64,000 nucleotides of DNA from Acidiphilium sp. (lineage in GTDB: Bacteria > Pseudomonadota > Alphaproteobacteria > Acetobacterales > Acetobacteraceae). The position numbers and the translations under genes were made by a program. The stretch lies in assembly GCA_028688905.1 (NCBI GenBank), contig JAQTXH010000006.1:42418-106417 (forward strand), in the 5' to 3' direction. The notes under the pieces are model-generated. The model had not been told where the DNA came from, did no database searches, and saw nothing but the letters and a program-made list of their open reading frames with translations. Shown here piece after piece: positions 44,245 through 53,154 of this stretch (the first letter of the stretch is position 1; the number at the start of each line of letters is the position of its first letter).

Positions 44245-44830
44245 GATCGATATCGGTGCCGGTTGCAGCGCGTTTACGGCCGGTGATCATTGCAAGCACG
44301 AGGTTCTCCCGATGAAGCACGCTTTCGGCGAGTGCTGCCGTCACGTGCAACACGGCCATCGCGACGATGAGGTCGGCACCAAAGCCATGAAGCCGCTGCA
44401 CCCATGCGATACCCCAGAACGCATCCAGCCCTTGCATCCAACCGGTCAGGCAGGTGATGGCCAGCACGCCCATCAGACCGAGCATCATGACCCCGCCGGC
44501 GGGGTTGTGCCCAATATACCGACGCTCGCGCCGCCTGAGTGCGTTCCATAAATGAACCACAGCCACCCTCGGCGGTACCACGAAGTCGGCGAAGCGGGCA
44601 TGAGGACTGCCGATGAACCCCCACAGGATGCGAACGACCAGCGCGCCGGCCACGACATATCCGACATAGCGATGGGGCAGCTTTCCGGTATCGAGCAGGC
44701 TGTAGTCGAGCACCACGCCGAGCACGACGGTCCAATGGAATATCCGCACGATCGGGTCCCAAACCCGCACCGAAGTCACCTCACCGGCAAGCGCCATCGG
44801 CAGTCTGGTTTGCGCGACAGGGTCGGGCAT
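44219..44830 (-). CDS. Cytochrome b561-family membrane protein
   Basis: 203 residues with four membrane helices. Heme-ligand histidines are in 'IFHWTVVLG', 'LPHRYVGYVVAG', 'LHGFGADLIVAMAVLHVTAALAES'. It is typical of b-type cytochromes that pass electrons across the inner membrane and is often found with PepSY proteins and two-component systems. It lies between the PepSY gene (four bases upstream) and the response regulator, so it is part of one operon. Confidence 0.88.
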   Translation of the reverse strand: MPDPVAQTRLPMALAGEVTSVRVWDPIVRIFHWTVVLGVVLDYSLLDTGKLPHRYVGYVVAGALVVRILWGFIGSPHARFADFVVPPRVAVVHLWNALRRRERRYIGHNPAGGVMMLGLMGVLAITCLTGWMQGLDAFWGIAWVQRLHGFGADLIVAMAVLHVTAALAESVLHRENLVLAMITGRKRAATGTDIDHASAARRG

Positions 44831-44833
44831 CGC

Positions 44834-45118
44834 TCAGTCCACATTCTTCTCAACCACGGCACCGTTGACGGGGTTGAAGTAGACCTCCGCCTTGTGGCCG
44901 TCAGCCGTGCGACCATAAATTTCATAACAGCCGGTCGAGGTTGTCTTGAATATCTTGATATCCTTGTACCCCATATCGGCCACCTTCTGCCGCATTGCCG
45001 CTTCGGGAAGCCATTTCGATTTCGGTTCCTTGGTGCAGCGAGGACTAGCATACGCGGCAGAGGCGGCGAACGACAAGCCAAGCACGGCTGCGGTCAGGAC
45101 GTAATATTTTCGGTTCAT
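44834..45118 (-). CDS. Exported PepSY-domain protein
   Basis: 94 residues from the ATG at 45116-45118. Signal peptide KYYVLTAAVLGLSFAASAAYA, then a short PepSY-type domain: 'KSKWLPEAAMRQKVADMGYKDIKIFKTTSTGCYEIYGRTADGHKAEVYFNPVNGAVV'. It carries the PepSY signature WLxxxxMRxxVxxMGY...YFNPxxG. Such proteins are found beside cytochrome b561 and sensor kinases and may modulate the sensor or bind heme. It heads this four-gene operon. Confidence 0.85.
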   Translation of the reverse strand: MNRKYYVLTAAVLGLSFAASAAYASPRCTKEPKSKWLPEAAMRQKVADMGYKDIKIFKTTSTGCYEIYGRTADGHKAEVYFNPVNGAVVEKNVD

Positions 45119-45350
45119 GACGGGGGATTCTCCTTGCAGAAGATGACAATTGGCAAGCCGTAGCCTGCTACGATTCTGCTTAACGCGCCGATCTGACAAA
45201 ACCCTGACGGTTCCCGTTTTTGCTGACCAGGCGTTTCTGGCGGCGCTGTCAGGACATGGTCAGATCTTCGATCTATCCCTTTGCCCGCTGCATTGAGCAG
45301 CAAAACCCCGCTGCGCCGAGCAGCAGAACAACACAAACCAGGAGCCTGAC

Positions 45351-45830
45351 ATGAGACATCTTCGCATTTTGCTTGCCGCCACCGCCATCGCCGGTACCTC
45401 GATCGCCGCGGTACCCGCCTTTGCCGAGGGATCGCTCAACCCGCAGACGGTGAAGAATTTGGAAACCGCCATGCACGGCGAAGCTTTCGCGCACCTGAAA
45501 TACATGGCCTATGCCGAACATGCGCGGACCAGCGGGCATCCGGCCCTGGCGAAGCTGTTCGACGAGAACGCCAATGTCGAGGCCTACGAGCACTTCGCCC
45601 GCGAGGCGGATGCCTTGACGCTGGCAAAGGCTGACGACGCCAATCTTCTCGAAGCGATGGCCGGAGAGGCCTATGAGAAAACCAGGATGTATCCTGGCTT
45701 CGCGAAGCAGGCGGATGCTGTCGGAGACAAGAAAGTCGCCGCGATGTTCCGCCAGATCGCCGCCGACGAGGCCGATCACTATGCGTCATACAAAGCGGCG
45801 CTGGACACACTGCGTGCAGCCAAGAAGTAA
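45351..45830 (+). CDS. Exported rubrerythrin-like diiron protein
   Basis: 159 residues. A signal peptide (RILLAATAIAGTSIAAVPAFA) precedes a four-helix bundle with E-x-x-H motifs: HGEAFAHLKYMAYAEHA, NVEAYEHFAREAD and ADEADHYASYK. No C-terminal rubredoxin domain. Unlike usual cytoplasmic rubrerythrins it appears exported, so it would handle peroxide or iron in the periplasm. Divergent from the PepSY/b561/TCS operon, which may control it; the 230-bp gap holds both promoters. Confidence 0.88.
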   Translation: MRHLRILLAATAIAGTSIAAVPAFAEGSLNPQTVKNLETAMHGEAFAHLKYMAYAEHARTSGHPALAKLFDENANVEAYEHFAREADALTLAKADDANLLEAMAGEAYEKTRMYPGFAKQADAVGDKKVAAMFRQIAADEADHYASYKAALDTLRAAKK

Positions 45831-46057
45831 ATATACGCGCGTGGCGGATCATCTGTCCGGGTCCACTCGACCCGGCAGGGTGGCCGGAGATGGATTGCAG
45901 GTTTCCGGCAACACGTTTCCGGCCCGATCGATTTGACTCAGATCAAAGCTGTCGTTGCTAAAAGATGTGACAAACAGCGGACAAAAGAGTGGAATACGGC
46001 CCTTGCTTGTATCTCTATTGAGATACATAATAAAAGAACGACAATAGGGGAACGACG

Positions 46058-46357
46058 ATGGCCGCTCAAACATCAATGCTCCACATCCGTGTAGAGGACA
46101 AGCTAAAGGCCGACGCGGCGGAAAAGCTCGCCAACTTTGGCCTTACCGTCTCTGATGCCGTCCGCATCCTGCTAACCCGCATCGCCAAGGAAGGCGGTTT
46201 GCCAGCCGGCCTGACGGCCGACCCGGAAGCCCATGACGCATGGTTCCACGCCAAGGTACGGGAAGCCCTAACCGATACTCGCCCGACAGTACCGCATGAG
46301 CAGGTAATGGATGAGGCGCAAGCACTAATCGACGGAAAGCGCCGTGCCAGAACTTGA
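46058..46357 (+). CDS. RelB/DinJ-type antitoxin
   Basis: 99 residues: 'MLHIRVEDKLKADAAEKLANFGLTVSDAVRILLTRIAKEGGLP' is the ribbon-helix-helix and dimerisation pattern of RelB/DinJ antitoxins. AGGGGAACGACG lies just upstream of the ATG. It overlaps the toxin gene by 14 bases. It would bind and neutralise the adjacent toxin and repress their promoter. Confidence 0.92.
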   Translation: MAAQTSMLHIRVEDKLKADAAEKLANFGLTVSDAVRILLTRIAKEGGLPAGLTADPEAHDAWFHAKVREALTDTRPTVPHEQVMDEAQALIDGKRRART

Positions 46358-46661
46358 ATGGGCAGAAACCGCTCGTGCCGACCCGCTTACAATTGTCGAT
46401 TACATTACGGACGAGAACCCAGACGCGGCACAGCGCCTAAAGGACGACATTGAGGCGAAGGTCGCGAAGCTCCCCGAATTTCCGAGGCTTTACCGGGTCG
46501 GCCGGATTGAAGGCGCACGGGAAATGGTCGTGTGGTCAAACTTCATCGTGGTGTATCAGGAAGACGCTTTCACACTGCGCATCCTGCGCGTGTTACACGC
46601 TGCCCAGCATATGGCCGCCGGCGGAATAACACCCGCACAAAAATTGAAACACGTCGCGTAA
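46344..46661 (+). CDS. ParE/RelE-family toxin
   Basis: 105 residues from a GTG at 46344 inside the antitoxin gene. 'ELEWAETARADPLTIVDYITDENPDAAQRLKDDIEAKV', 'LPEFPRLYRVGRIEGAREMVV', and 'NFIVVYQEDAFTLRILRVLHAAQ' fit ParE/RelE folds. Target could be gyrase (ParE) or ribosome (RelE); the sequence alone does not decide. It lies 49 bp before cas3 and may stabilise the CRISPR locus. Confidence 0.9.
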   Translation: MPELEWAETARADPLTIVDYITDENPDAAQRLKDDIEAKVAKLPEFPRLYRVGRIEGAREMVVWSNFIVVYQEDAFTLRILRVLHAAQHMAAGGITPAQKLKHVA

Positions 46662-46710
46662 ATTCTACTGATCGCCTCCGTTAAGGATAGGAAAATTAAC
46701 ATGAAACTCA

Positions 46711-49035
46711 ATGGAGATAACAAATACGAGCGCCCCCATCTTGCAACAGGATAGCGATAACACCTTAAGATTTGCGCACTCCCTGCCCGGCGTTCCAGAC
46801 GAAACAAAATGGGAGCCACTTGACGGGCACCTGCGGGCCGTGGCGGCGCGCGCCGGTACATTCGCCGCTGCGTTCGGGTTGAAAAAATGGGGTGAGGCCG
46901 CTGGTCTGCTGCATGATATCGGCAAGAATTCAGATGCGTTTCAGATATATATTCGTGGTCAGTCAGCAAGCCCTGACCACAGCACTGCCGGCGCGGTTGA
47001 GGCTCGAAAAAGCTATGGACCGCAAGCAGGACGCATATTGGCCTTCACTATTGCCGGTCACCATGCTGGGCTGGCCGACGGCAAGGGTCTGACTTTGCGT
47101 CTGGCAAAGCAGATAGAGTCCTATAACCACTGGGAGAATTACACGGGATCACCACCGACAATAGCCGACTTGGCTCAATCGAAAATGCCTGCAAAGCATT
47201 TAGATTATCCGGGGTTTCATAGCGCATTCCTCACGCGCATGATCTTCTCCTGCCTGGTTGACGCGGATTTTTTGGAAACGGAACGTTTCTACGCGACGTC
47301 GAAGGGCGAGATCGTCTCGCGGGGAAATTACCGTTCAATGATCGGACTACGCGACCAGTTACACGCTCATATGGCAAAAAAGGCCCTGAGTGCAGATGCT
47401 ACACCACTCAACCGGTTGCGCGGCGAAATTCTCGCCCATGCGATAAGCCGTGCCACCTGCGTGCCCGGAATGTTTACCATGACCGTGCCGACCGGCGGCG
47501 GCAAAACCTTAGCTTCGCTGTCCTTCGCACTGGAACATGCTGTTCTGAAGGCTAAGGATCGCGTCATTTATGTCGCCCCCTATACATCGATCATCGAACA
47601 GACGGCCCAGGTGTTTCGTGATGCGCTCAACACAGATGAAGATATTCTGGAGCATCACGGCAATTTCGACTGGGATGCAGCGGATGACAAAGCCGGGGAA
47701 TGGGACGGGGACGGGCTAAAAAAACTTCGGCGGGCGACGGAGAATTGGGACGCACCGGTAATTGTCACCACCGCAGTGCAGTTTTTCGAGAGTCTGTTTG
47801 CCGCCCGCACCTCACCCTGCCGCAAGCTGCATAATATCGCCAACAGCGTGATTGTGCTGGACGAGGCGCAAATCTTGCCGCTGCATCTGCTGCGCCCGTG
47901 CATGGCGGCACTCGATGAACTTGCCAGGAATTATGGCACCAGCGTGGTCCTGTGTACCGCGACGCAACCGGCTTTGCGGGTTATCGACAACGCACTGCCA
48001 CTCAATAGACGTAAGCAGAAACAGGGCTTTGACATTGGCCACGAGCGCGAGTTGGCACCGGCGACGGAGCGGCTCTACCTGGCACTGAAGCGCGTAAACG
48101 TGGAGGTTCTTAAAGAGCCCGCCGATGATTCCGTGATCGCTGTGAGGTTCGCGGAACAGGTGCAAATGCTGTGCATCGTCAACACCCGCGGCCATGCGAA
48201 AGCATTGTTCGATTTGATTAAGGACTTGCCAGGAGCACGGCATCTCACCACGCTGATGTGCCCGGCACATCGGCGAAAGGTGCTCGCGCAAGTGCGGCAG
48301 GATTTAAAGGATGGGCACCCCGTGAGGCTTGTCGCCACCAGCCTCATCGAGGCTGGGGTTGATGTTGACTTTCCCGAGGTCTGGCGCGCGGAGACAGGGC
48401 TTGATTCCGTCGCCCAGGCGGCTGGAAGATGCAACCGGGAAGGCAAAACTACCGTCGGCCGCATGGTGGTTTTTACGCCTGCAGCACACAAATTGCCGCG
48501 CGCTTTCACCGCCAGTCGTGATTCCGCAAGGTTACCGTTGCAGATGCCGGACCCGCTTGGCTTGGAAGCCATTGAGGCCTATTTCCAGGCGCTGTACTTC
48601 AATCGCGGCTACGACGCGCTGGACGCCGTGAAAATCGACGATCGGGTCGGTATTATTCCAGCCATTGAACGGACCGCTCCTGCGTTGGATTTCCCCTTCG
48701 CGTCCATCGCCGCCGGTTTTCGGATGATCGACGAGACGATGCGCCCGGTAATCGTCCCCTGGGCAGAGCAACGCGATGAAGTGGACCGATTGCTCGCCGC
48801 GTTACGTGGCTCGGAAGTGCCGCCAGCCCGGATCGTCCGGAAATTACAGCAATACACCGTCCCGGTTCCTGAAGCCGCCTGGAAACGCCTGCTCGGCACC
48901 GGTGGCATCCAGCCGGTCAATTCCGCCTTCGGTGACCGCTTCATGGTGCTGTCGAGCGAGGGTCTATACGATGACAAGACCGGGCTGCGTCTGGACGACC
49001 CAACGGCCCGGTCGGCGGAGGAGAATGTTTTTTAG
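46711..49035 (+). CDS. cas3: CRISPR-associated helicase-nuclease Cas3 (type I-C)
   Basis: 774 residues. N-terminal HD nuclease: HAxLP-type 'FAHSLPGVPDETKWEPLDGHL', 'GLLHDIGKNSDAF' (about residue 67) and 'DHSTAGAVEA', 'TIAGHHAGLADG'. Helicase: Walker A PTGGGKTLAS (about 260), DExx 'VIVLDEAQILPL' (about 383), 'CTATQPAL' and the C-terminal 'LVATSLIEAGVDVDFPEV'. Cas3 is recruited by Cascade to unwind and degrade target DNA. All main motifs are intact. The ATG at 46711 lacks a strong ribosome site and a later start is possible. Confidence 0.95.
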   Translation: MEITNTSAPILQQDSDNTLRFAHSLPGVPDETKWEPLDGHLRAVAARAGTFAAAFGLKKWGEAAGLLHDIGKNSDAFQIYIRGQSASPDHSTAGAVEARKSYGPQAGRILAFTIAGHHAGLADGKGLTLRLAKQIESYNHWENYTGSPPTIADLAQSKMPAKHLDYPGFHSAFLTRMIFSCLVDADFLETERFYATSKGEIVSRGNYRSMIGLRDQLHAHMAKKALSADATPLNRLRGEILAHAISRATCVPGMFTMTVPTGGGKTLASLSFALEHAVLKAKDRVIYVAPYTSIIEQTAQVFRDALNTDEDILEHHGNFDWDAADDKAGEWDGDGLKKLRRATENWDAPVIVTTAVQFFESLFAARTSPCRKLHNIANSVIVLDEAQILPLHLLRPCMAALDELARNYGTSVVLCTATQPALRVIDNALPLNRRKQKQGFDIGHERELAPATERLYLALKRVNVEVLKEPADDSVIAVRFAEQVQMLCIVNTRGHAKALFDLIKDLPGARHLTTLMCPAHRRKVLAQVRQDLKDGHPVRLVATSLIEAGVDVDFPEVWRAETGLDSVAQAAGRCNREGKTTVGRMVVFTPAAHKLPRAFTASRDSARLPLQMPDPLGLEAIEAYFQALYFNRGYDALDAVKIDDRVGIIPAIERTAPALDFPFASIAAGFRMIDETMRPVIVPWAEQRDEVDRLLAALRGSEVPPARIVRKLQQYTVPVPEAAWKRLLGTGGIQPVNSAFGDRFMVLSSEGLYDDKTGLRLDDPTARSAEENVF

Positions 49036-49100
49036 GGGTTTGAGATTGCCCTGATTGCGGAACCGGTTCAACCTTGGGAAGAATCGATCGGGAGGCGCAA

Positions 49101-49784
49101 ATGAGCTTTGGTGTCCGGCTGCATGTCTGGGGCGATTTTGCCTGCTTCACCCGTCCCGAAATGAAGGTCGAGAGAGTCTCCTACGACGTTATGACACCCT
49201 CGGCGGCGCGCGGCATTCTGGAGGCGATTCATTGGAAACCAGCCATCCGCTGGTCCATCGACAGCATTCATGTCTTGAAACCCATCCGCTTCCAGTCGGT
49301 CCGCCGCAACGAGGTCAGTCGTAAAATCCCTGAAAGTACCGCTCGCGGTGCAATGAAACGCGGTGATCTTAATAACCTCCATCTCGCCGCCGCCGACTCT
49401 ACAAACCGCGCCCAGCGTGCCAGCACATTGCTCCGCCATGTGGCTTACGTGATCGAGGCGCATTTCGACCTCACCGAGAAAGCAACGGACCAGGACACTG
49501 CCGCCAAGCATATCAGCATGTTCAACCGCCGCGCCGCCACCGGGCAGTGCTTTCATCACCCGTGTCTTGGCACGCGGGAGTTCGCCGCTGATTTCGCCTT
49601 GCTCGCCGAGGGCGACCCTCTGCCGACATCAGAGCTGCCAGACACCGACCGTAACCGCGACCTCGGCTGGATGCTGCACGATATTGATTTTGCCGACAAC
49701 AACACTTCGCATTTCTTCCGCGCCCGCCTGGAGAATGGCGTGCTGAATGTCGCCGAGTTGGTGGCTGAGGGGCTGGCCGCATGA
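49101..49784 (+). CDS. cas5: CRISPR-associated Cas5 (Cas5d, type I-C)
   Basis: 227 residues from the ATG at 49101, GGGAGG eight bases upstream. 'MSFGVRLHVWGDFACFTRPEMKVERVSYDVMTPSAARGILEAIHWKPAI' is the typical Cas5d start, with conserved Tyr/Lys/His residues of the type I-C pre-crRNA endonuclease (no Cas6 here). It therefore cuts the array transcript at the 3' side of the repeat hairpin and then stays on the crRNA 5' end. The stop overlaps cas8c by four bases. Confidence 0.95.
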   Translation: MSFGVRLHVWGDFACFTRPEMKVERVSYDVMTPSAARGILEAIHWKPAIRWSIDSIHVLKPIRFQSVRRNEVSRKIPESTARGAMKRGDLNNLHLAAADSTNRAQRASTLLRHVAYVIEAHFDLTEKATDQDTAAKHISMFNRRAATGQCFHHPCLGTREFAADFALLAEGDPLPTSELPDTDRNRDLGWMLHDIDFADNNTSHFFRARLENGVLNVAELVAEGLAA

Positions 49785-51553
49785 CGGTTCTGCAATCGCT
49801 CGATAAATATTATGATCGCATGGCCGAGCGCGGGGACGCTGATCCGCCGGGCTACTCGCGCAAATCGATCGATTTTTGCATCTGGCTCAATGCCGATGGT
49901 TCCATCGCTAACGTAAACGATTTGAACGACTACACCGGCAAGAAGCCTGTCGCACGGCACCTCGCGGTGCCGCAGGAGGTTATTCGTACTTCCGGAGTTT
50001 CCAGTAATTTTTTGTGGGATAAGACCGCCTACGCGCTTGGCGTCGGCAAGGATAAGGATAAAAAATCAATCCGCTACGCCGAAAAGGAGCATGAAGCATT
50101 CAAACTTCTGCACACCGAACGATTGGCAAACACCGATGATATAGGTCTACGCGCGCTGCTTGCCTTTCTGGCGAAGTGGACCCCCGAAAAGTTTGAATCC
50201 GACGCCCGGTTCACAACCGAAATGCTCGATAAGAATGTGATCTTTGGCCTTGCCGGGGGAAAGCTTGAATATCTACATGACAGGCCCGCTGCCCGAGCGC
50301 TGATAACCGCACCACGCGAGGTTTGGAAGACCGCTTTTTGTCTGGTTACAGGTATTCAGGCACCCATTGAGCGGCTACATCCATCTATTCAGGGCGTTGA
50401 TGGTGCGCAATCATCGGGTGCCAGGCTGGTCTCCTACAATGCCGATGCCTTCACTTCTTATGGTGCGGATAGCGGCGCCAATGCGCCCACGTCGGAACCG
50501 GCGGCATTTCGTTACGGCACCGCGCTCAATCGCCTGCTTGATCGTGGCAGTTCCAACCGACTGAAAATCGGCGACGCAACCGTCGCCTTTTGGGCGGATT
50601 CCGAGGGCGTGGGTGAGGCAGCCGCTGCGGCCGCCGAGGATTTGTTCGGTGACCTCATCGACCCACCCTCCGATGAGGCCGAGGCGCAAAAAATTCGTGA
50701 TGTGCTAGTTGAGATCAAAAAACTGCAACCCTTACAGGGCATCGACCCGAAACTCGAACCAACCACGCGCTTCCATATTCTTGGCCTATCGCCCAATGCC
50801 GCCCGGCTTTCCGTGCGTTACTGGATGACCGATGAATTCGGCAATTTTGCCCGGCGCTTGGCGCAGCATTACGAGGATATTTTGATCGACCCTGCGCCGT
50901 GGCGCGCTAAGCTTCCGTCGGTACAGATTTTACTACTCCGCACCACTTCGGTGCAGGAGAAATTTGAAAACATCCCGCCGCATCTGGCCGGAGAGGTTGC
51001 TCGCGCCATTCTGGAAGGCCTGCCCTACCCGCGCACCTTGCTCACGGCCGCCATGATGCGGCTGCGCGCCGGCGATGCGCCGCATACCGGGTGGCACGCC
51101 GCCGTCATCAAGGCTTGTATCAACCGATCCGCAAAATCCGAGAAGGAGAAACTGCCCGTGTCCCGTGACCCTGACAACGAATGTCCGGCCTACCAGCTTG
51201 GCCGCCTGTTCGCCGTGCTGGAGGCCGCGCAATATGCCGCCCTTGGCCGCGTGAATGCCTCGATTGTCGATCGCTATTACGGTGCCGCTTCGGCTACTCC
51301 CGCGCGGGTTTTTGGTCCGCTGCTGCGCAACGTGCGCAACCATGTGTCGGATGCCACCAAACGCGGCAAAGGCAAATGGATCGAAGCGCGGCTGAACGAG
51401 ATTATGTCCAAGCTCGATCCAAATTTGCCGAAGACTTTAAAACTCGAAGATCAAGGCCGCTTTGCTGTCGGATATTACCATGAACGTGCTTGGCGTGGCC
51501 CCGGTCAATCTGACGTCGAAACATCTGAGACAGTAGAAGAGGAAACCCCATGA
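49781..51553 (+). CDS. cas8c: CRISPR-associated Cas8c/Csd1 (type I-C large subunit)
   Basis: 590 residues, standard length. 'MTVLQSLDKYYDRMAERGDADPPGYSRKSIDFCIWLNADGSI' matches the Csd1 N-terminus; 'SYNADAFTSYGADSGANAPTSEPAAFRYGTALNRLL' and 'FHILGLSPNAARLSVRYWM' are also typical. It recognises the PAM and stabilises the R-loop in the Cascade complex. In type I-C its gene may also make the small subunit (Cas11c) from an internal start. Overlaps cas7 by four bases. Confidence 0.95.
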   Translation: MTVLQSLDKYYDRMAERGDADPPGYSRKSIDFCIWLNADGSIANVNDLNDYTGKKPVARHLAVPQEVIRTSGVSSNFLWDKTAYALGVGKDKDKKSIRYAEKEHEAFKLLHTERLANTDDIGLRALLAFLAKWTPEKFESDARFTTEMLDKNVIFGLAGGKLEYLHDRPAARALITAPREVWKTAFCLVTGIQAPIERLHPSIQGVDGAQSSGARLVSYNADAFTSYGADSGANAPTSEPAAFRYGTALNRLLDRGSSNRLKIGDATVAFWADSEGVGEAAAAAAEDLFGDLIDPPSDEAEAQKIRDVLVEIKKLQPLQGIDPKLEPTTRFHILGLSPNAARLSVRYWMTDEFGNFARRLAQHYEDILIDPAPWRAKLPSVQILLLRTTSVQEKFENIPPHLAGEVARAILEGLPYPRTLLTAAMMRLRAGDAPHTGWHAAVIKACINRSAKSEKEKLPVSRDPDNECPAYQLGRLFAVLEAAQYAALGRVNASIVDRYYGAASATPARVFGPLLRNVRNHVSDATKRGKGKWIEARLNEIMSKLDPNLPKTLKLEDQGRFAVGYYHERAWRGPGQSDVETSETVEEETP

Positions 51554-52521
51554 ACCAGACGGAAAAACTGACCCAGCGCCATGATTTTGTGCTGTTTTTC
51601 GACGTCACCAACGGCAACCCGAACGGCGACCCGGATGCCGGGAACATGCCGCGCATGGACCCGGAAACCGGCCGTGGGCTGGTAACGGATGTCTGCCTGA
51701 AACGTAAAATCCGCAATTGGGTGGAACTCAGCCGCGAAGACCAAGAGCGGTTCCATATTTATGTCACCGAGGGCGCGGTACTGAATGAGAAGCACCGCAA
51801 AGCCTATATTGCCGAGCGGCCCGATGATAAAACCGTAAAAACTGCCGTGAAACTCTCCCCAAAGAGCGATGAAGAGGCGTTACGCGTACGAAATTTTATG
51901 TGCGATAATTTCTTCGACATCCGCGCCTTCGGCGGCGTACTCTCCACCGGCATCAACTGCGGCCAGGTACGCGGACCGGTGCAACTCGCATTCGCGGAAT
52001 CGGTCGAGCCGGTATTGCCACTGGAAATTTCCATTACCCGCATGGCCGCCACCAGTGAGAAAGACAAGAAAGACATCACCGAAGGCGATGACGAAAAGCG
52101 CGGCGACAAGCGTACCATGGGCCGCAAGCATATCATTCCCTACGGGCTATATCGCGTCCATGGTTACGTTTCCGCGCCGCTTGCCTCGCACTCTGTAAAA
52201 GGCACCGGGTTCTCCACGACCGATCTCGACGTGTTGTTCGAGGCTTTGGATAACAATATGTTCGAGCATGACCACTCAGCGGCTCGCGGCGAAATGGCAA
52301 AGCGCGCCTTGTTCATTTTCAGACATGAAACCGCACTCGGAAACGCGCCCTCGCACAAGCTGTTCGAACGCATCAAGACGCTGCGGACCCATAAAGGCTC
52401 CACCCATCCCATCGGCGCGGATGCCACGGATAACTGGCCCCCGGCACGCTCGTTCGAGGATTACGAAATCCAGGTGAACCGAGAGAATTTGCCCGCCGGG
52501 GTTGAGCTGATTGAGCGGTAG
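51550..52521 (+). CDS. cas7: CRISPR-associated Cas7 (Csd2, type I-C)
   Basis: 323 residues. 'RHDFVLFFDVTNGNPNGDPDAGNMPRMDPETGRGLVTDVCLKRKIRNWV' is the Csd2 hallmark, with 'DNFFDIRAFGGVLSTGINCGQVRGPVQLAFAESVEPVLPLEISITRMA'. Multiple Cas7 copies coat the crRNA spacer. Start overlaps cas8c; cas4 follows after its stop codon with zero gap. Confidence 0.96.
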   Translation: MNQTEKLTQRHDFVLFFDVTNGNPNGDPDAGNMPRMDPETGRGLVTDVCLKRKIRNWVELSREDQERFHIYVTEGAVLNEKHRKAYIAERPDDKTVKTAVKLSPKSDEEALRVRNFMCDNFFDIRAFGGVLSTGINCGQVRGPVQLAFAESVEPVLPLEISITRMAATSEKDKKDITEGDDEKRGDKRTMGRKHIIPYGLYRVHGYVSAPLASHSVKGTGFSTTDLDVLFEALDNNMFEHDHSAARGEMAKRALFIFRHETALGNAPSHKLFERIKTLRTHKGSTHPIGADATDNWPPARSFEDYEIQVNRENLPAGVELIER

Positions 52522-53154
52522 GTGGAACAGCCCGAAAAAGCTGACGTGGAAGATGCGCTGGTGCCGCTCTCGGCCCTGCAGCACTACCTGTTCTGCCCCC
52601 GGCAATGCGCGCTCATTCATGTGGAGCAAAGCTGGGCGGAAGACGGTGCCACCGCCGAGGGCCGTTTGCTGCATGAACGTACTGATGCCGGCAAGCCGGA
52701 TCGCCGTCAGGGCATAAAAATTCTGCGGTCGCTGACCATCCGGTCATTCACCCTTGGTGTGACCGGCAAAGCCGACGTGGTGGAGATGCATGGAACCCAG
52801 GCTTATCCGGTGGAATATAAACGCGGACGGCCAAAAACCCATCGCGCCGATGAAGTACAACTCTGTGCGCAGGCAATATGTCTAGAAGAAATGTTTGGCA
52901 CACCAGTCCCTGAAGGCGCGCTGTTTTACGGGGAGACGCGCCGGCGGACGATTGTTGCGTTCGATGCCGGGTTGCGGGCGCTCACCGCGCAGGTCGCGGC
53001 AGATACGCGGAAAATGATCGCGGCTGGAAAAACTCCACCGCCTGTTTTTACGCCAGCTTGTGCGAAATGTTCGATGCAGGAAATCTGCCACCCGCACCGA
53101 TTGGAAAAGCCTCCCCACATCGCAAACTGGCTCGCCAGCCAGATCAGCGCATAA
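52522..53154 (+). CDS. cas4: CRISPR-associated Cas4 exonuclease
   Basis: 210 residues from a GTG directly after cas7's stop. RecB-like motifs: 'EGRLLHERTD', 'GVTGKADVVEMHG', 'YPVEYKRGRPK' (QxxxY-like helix region after). Iron-sulfur cysteines: C in 'LFCPRQCALIH' and 'CAKCSMQEICHPHR'. Cas4 sets PAM-compatible spacer ends during acquisition. Contiguous with cas1. Confidence 0.95.
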   Translation: MEQPEKADVEDALVPLSALQHYLFCPRQCALIHVEQSWAEDGATAEGRLLHERTDAGKPDRRQGIKILRSLTIRSFTLGVTGKADVVEMHGTQAYPVEYKRGRPKTHRADEVQLCAQAICLEEMFGTPVPEGALFYGETRRRTIVAFDAGLRALTAQVAADTRKMIAAGKTPPPVFTPACAKCSMQEICHPHRLEKPPHIANWLASQISA

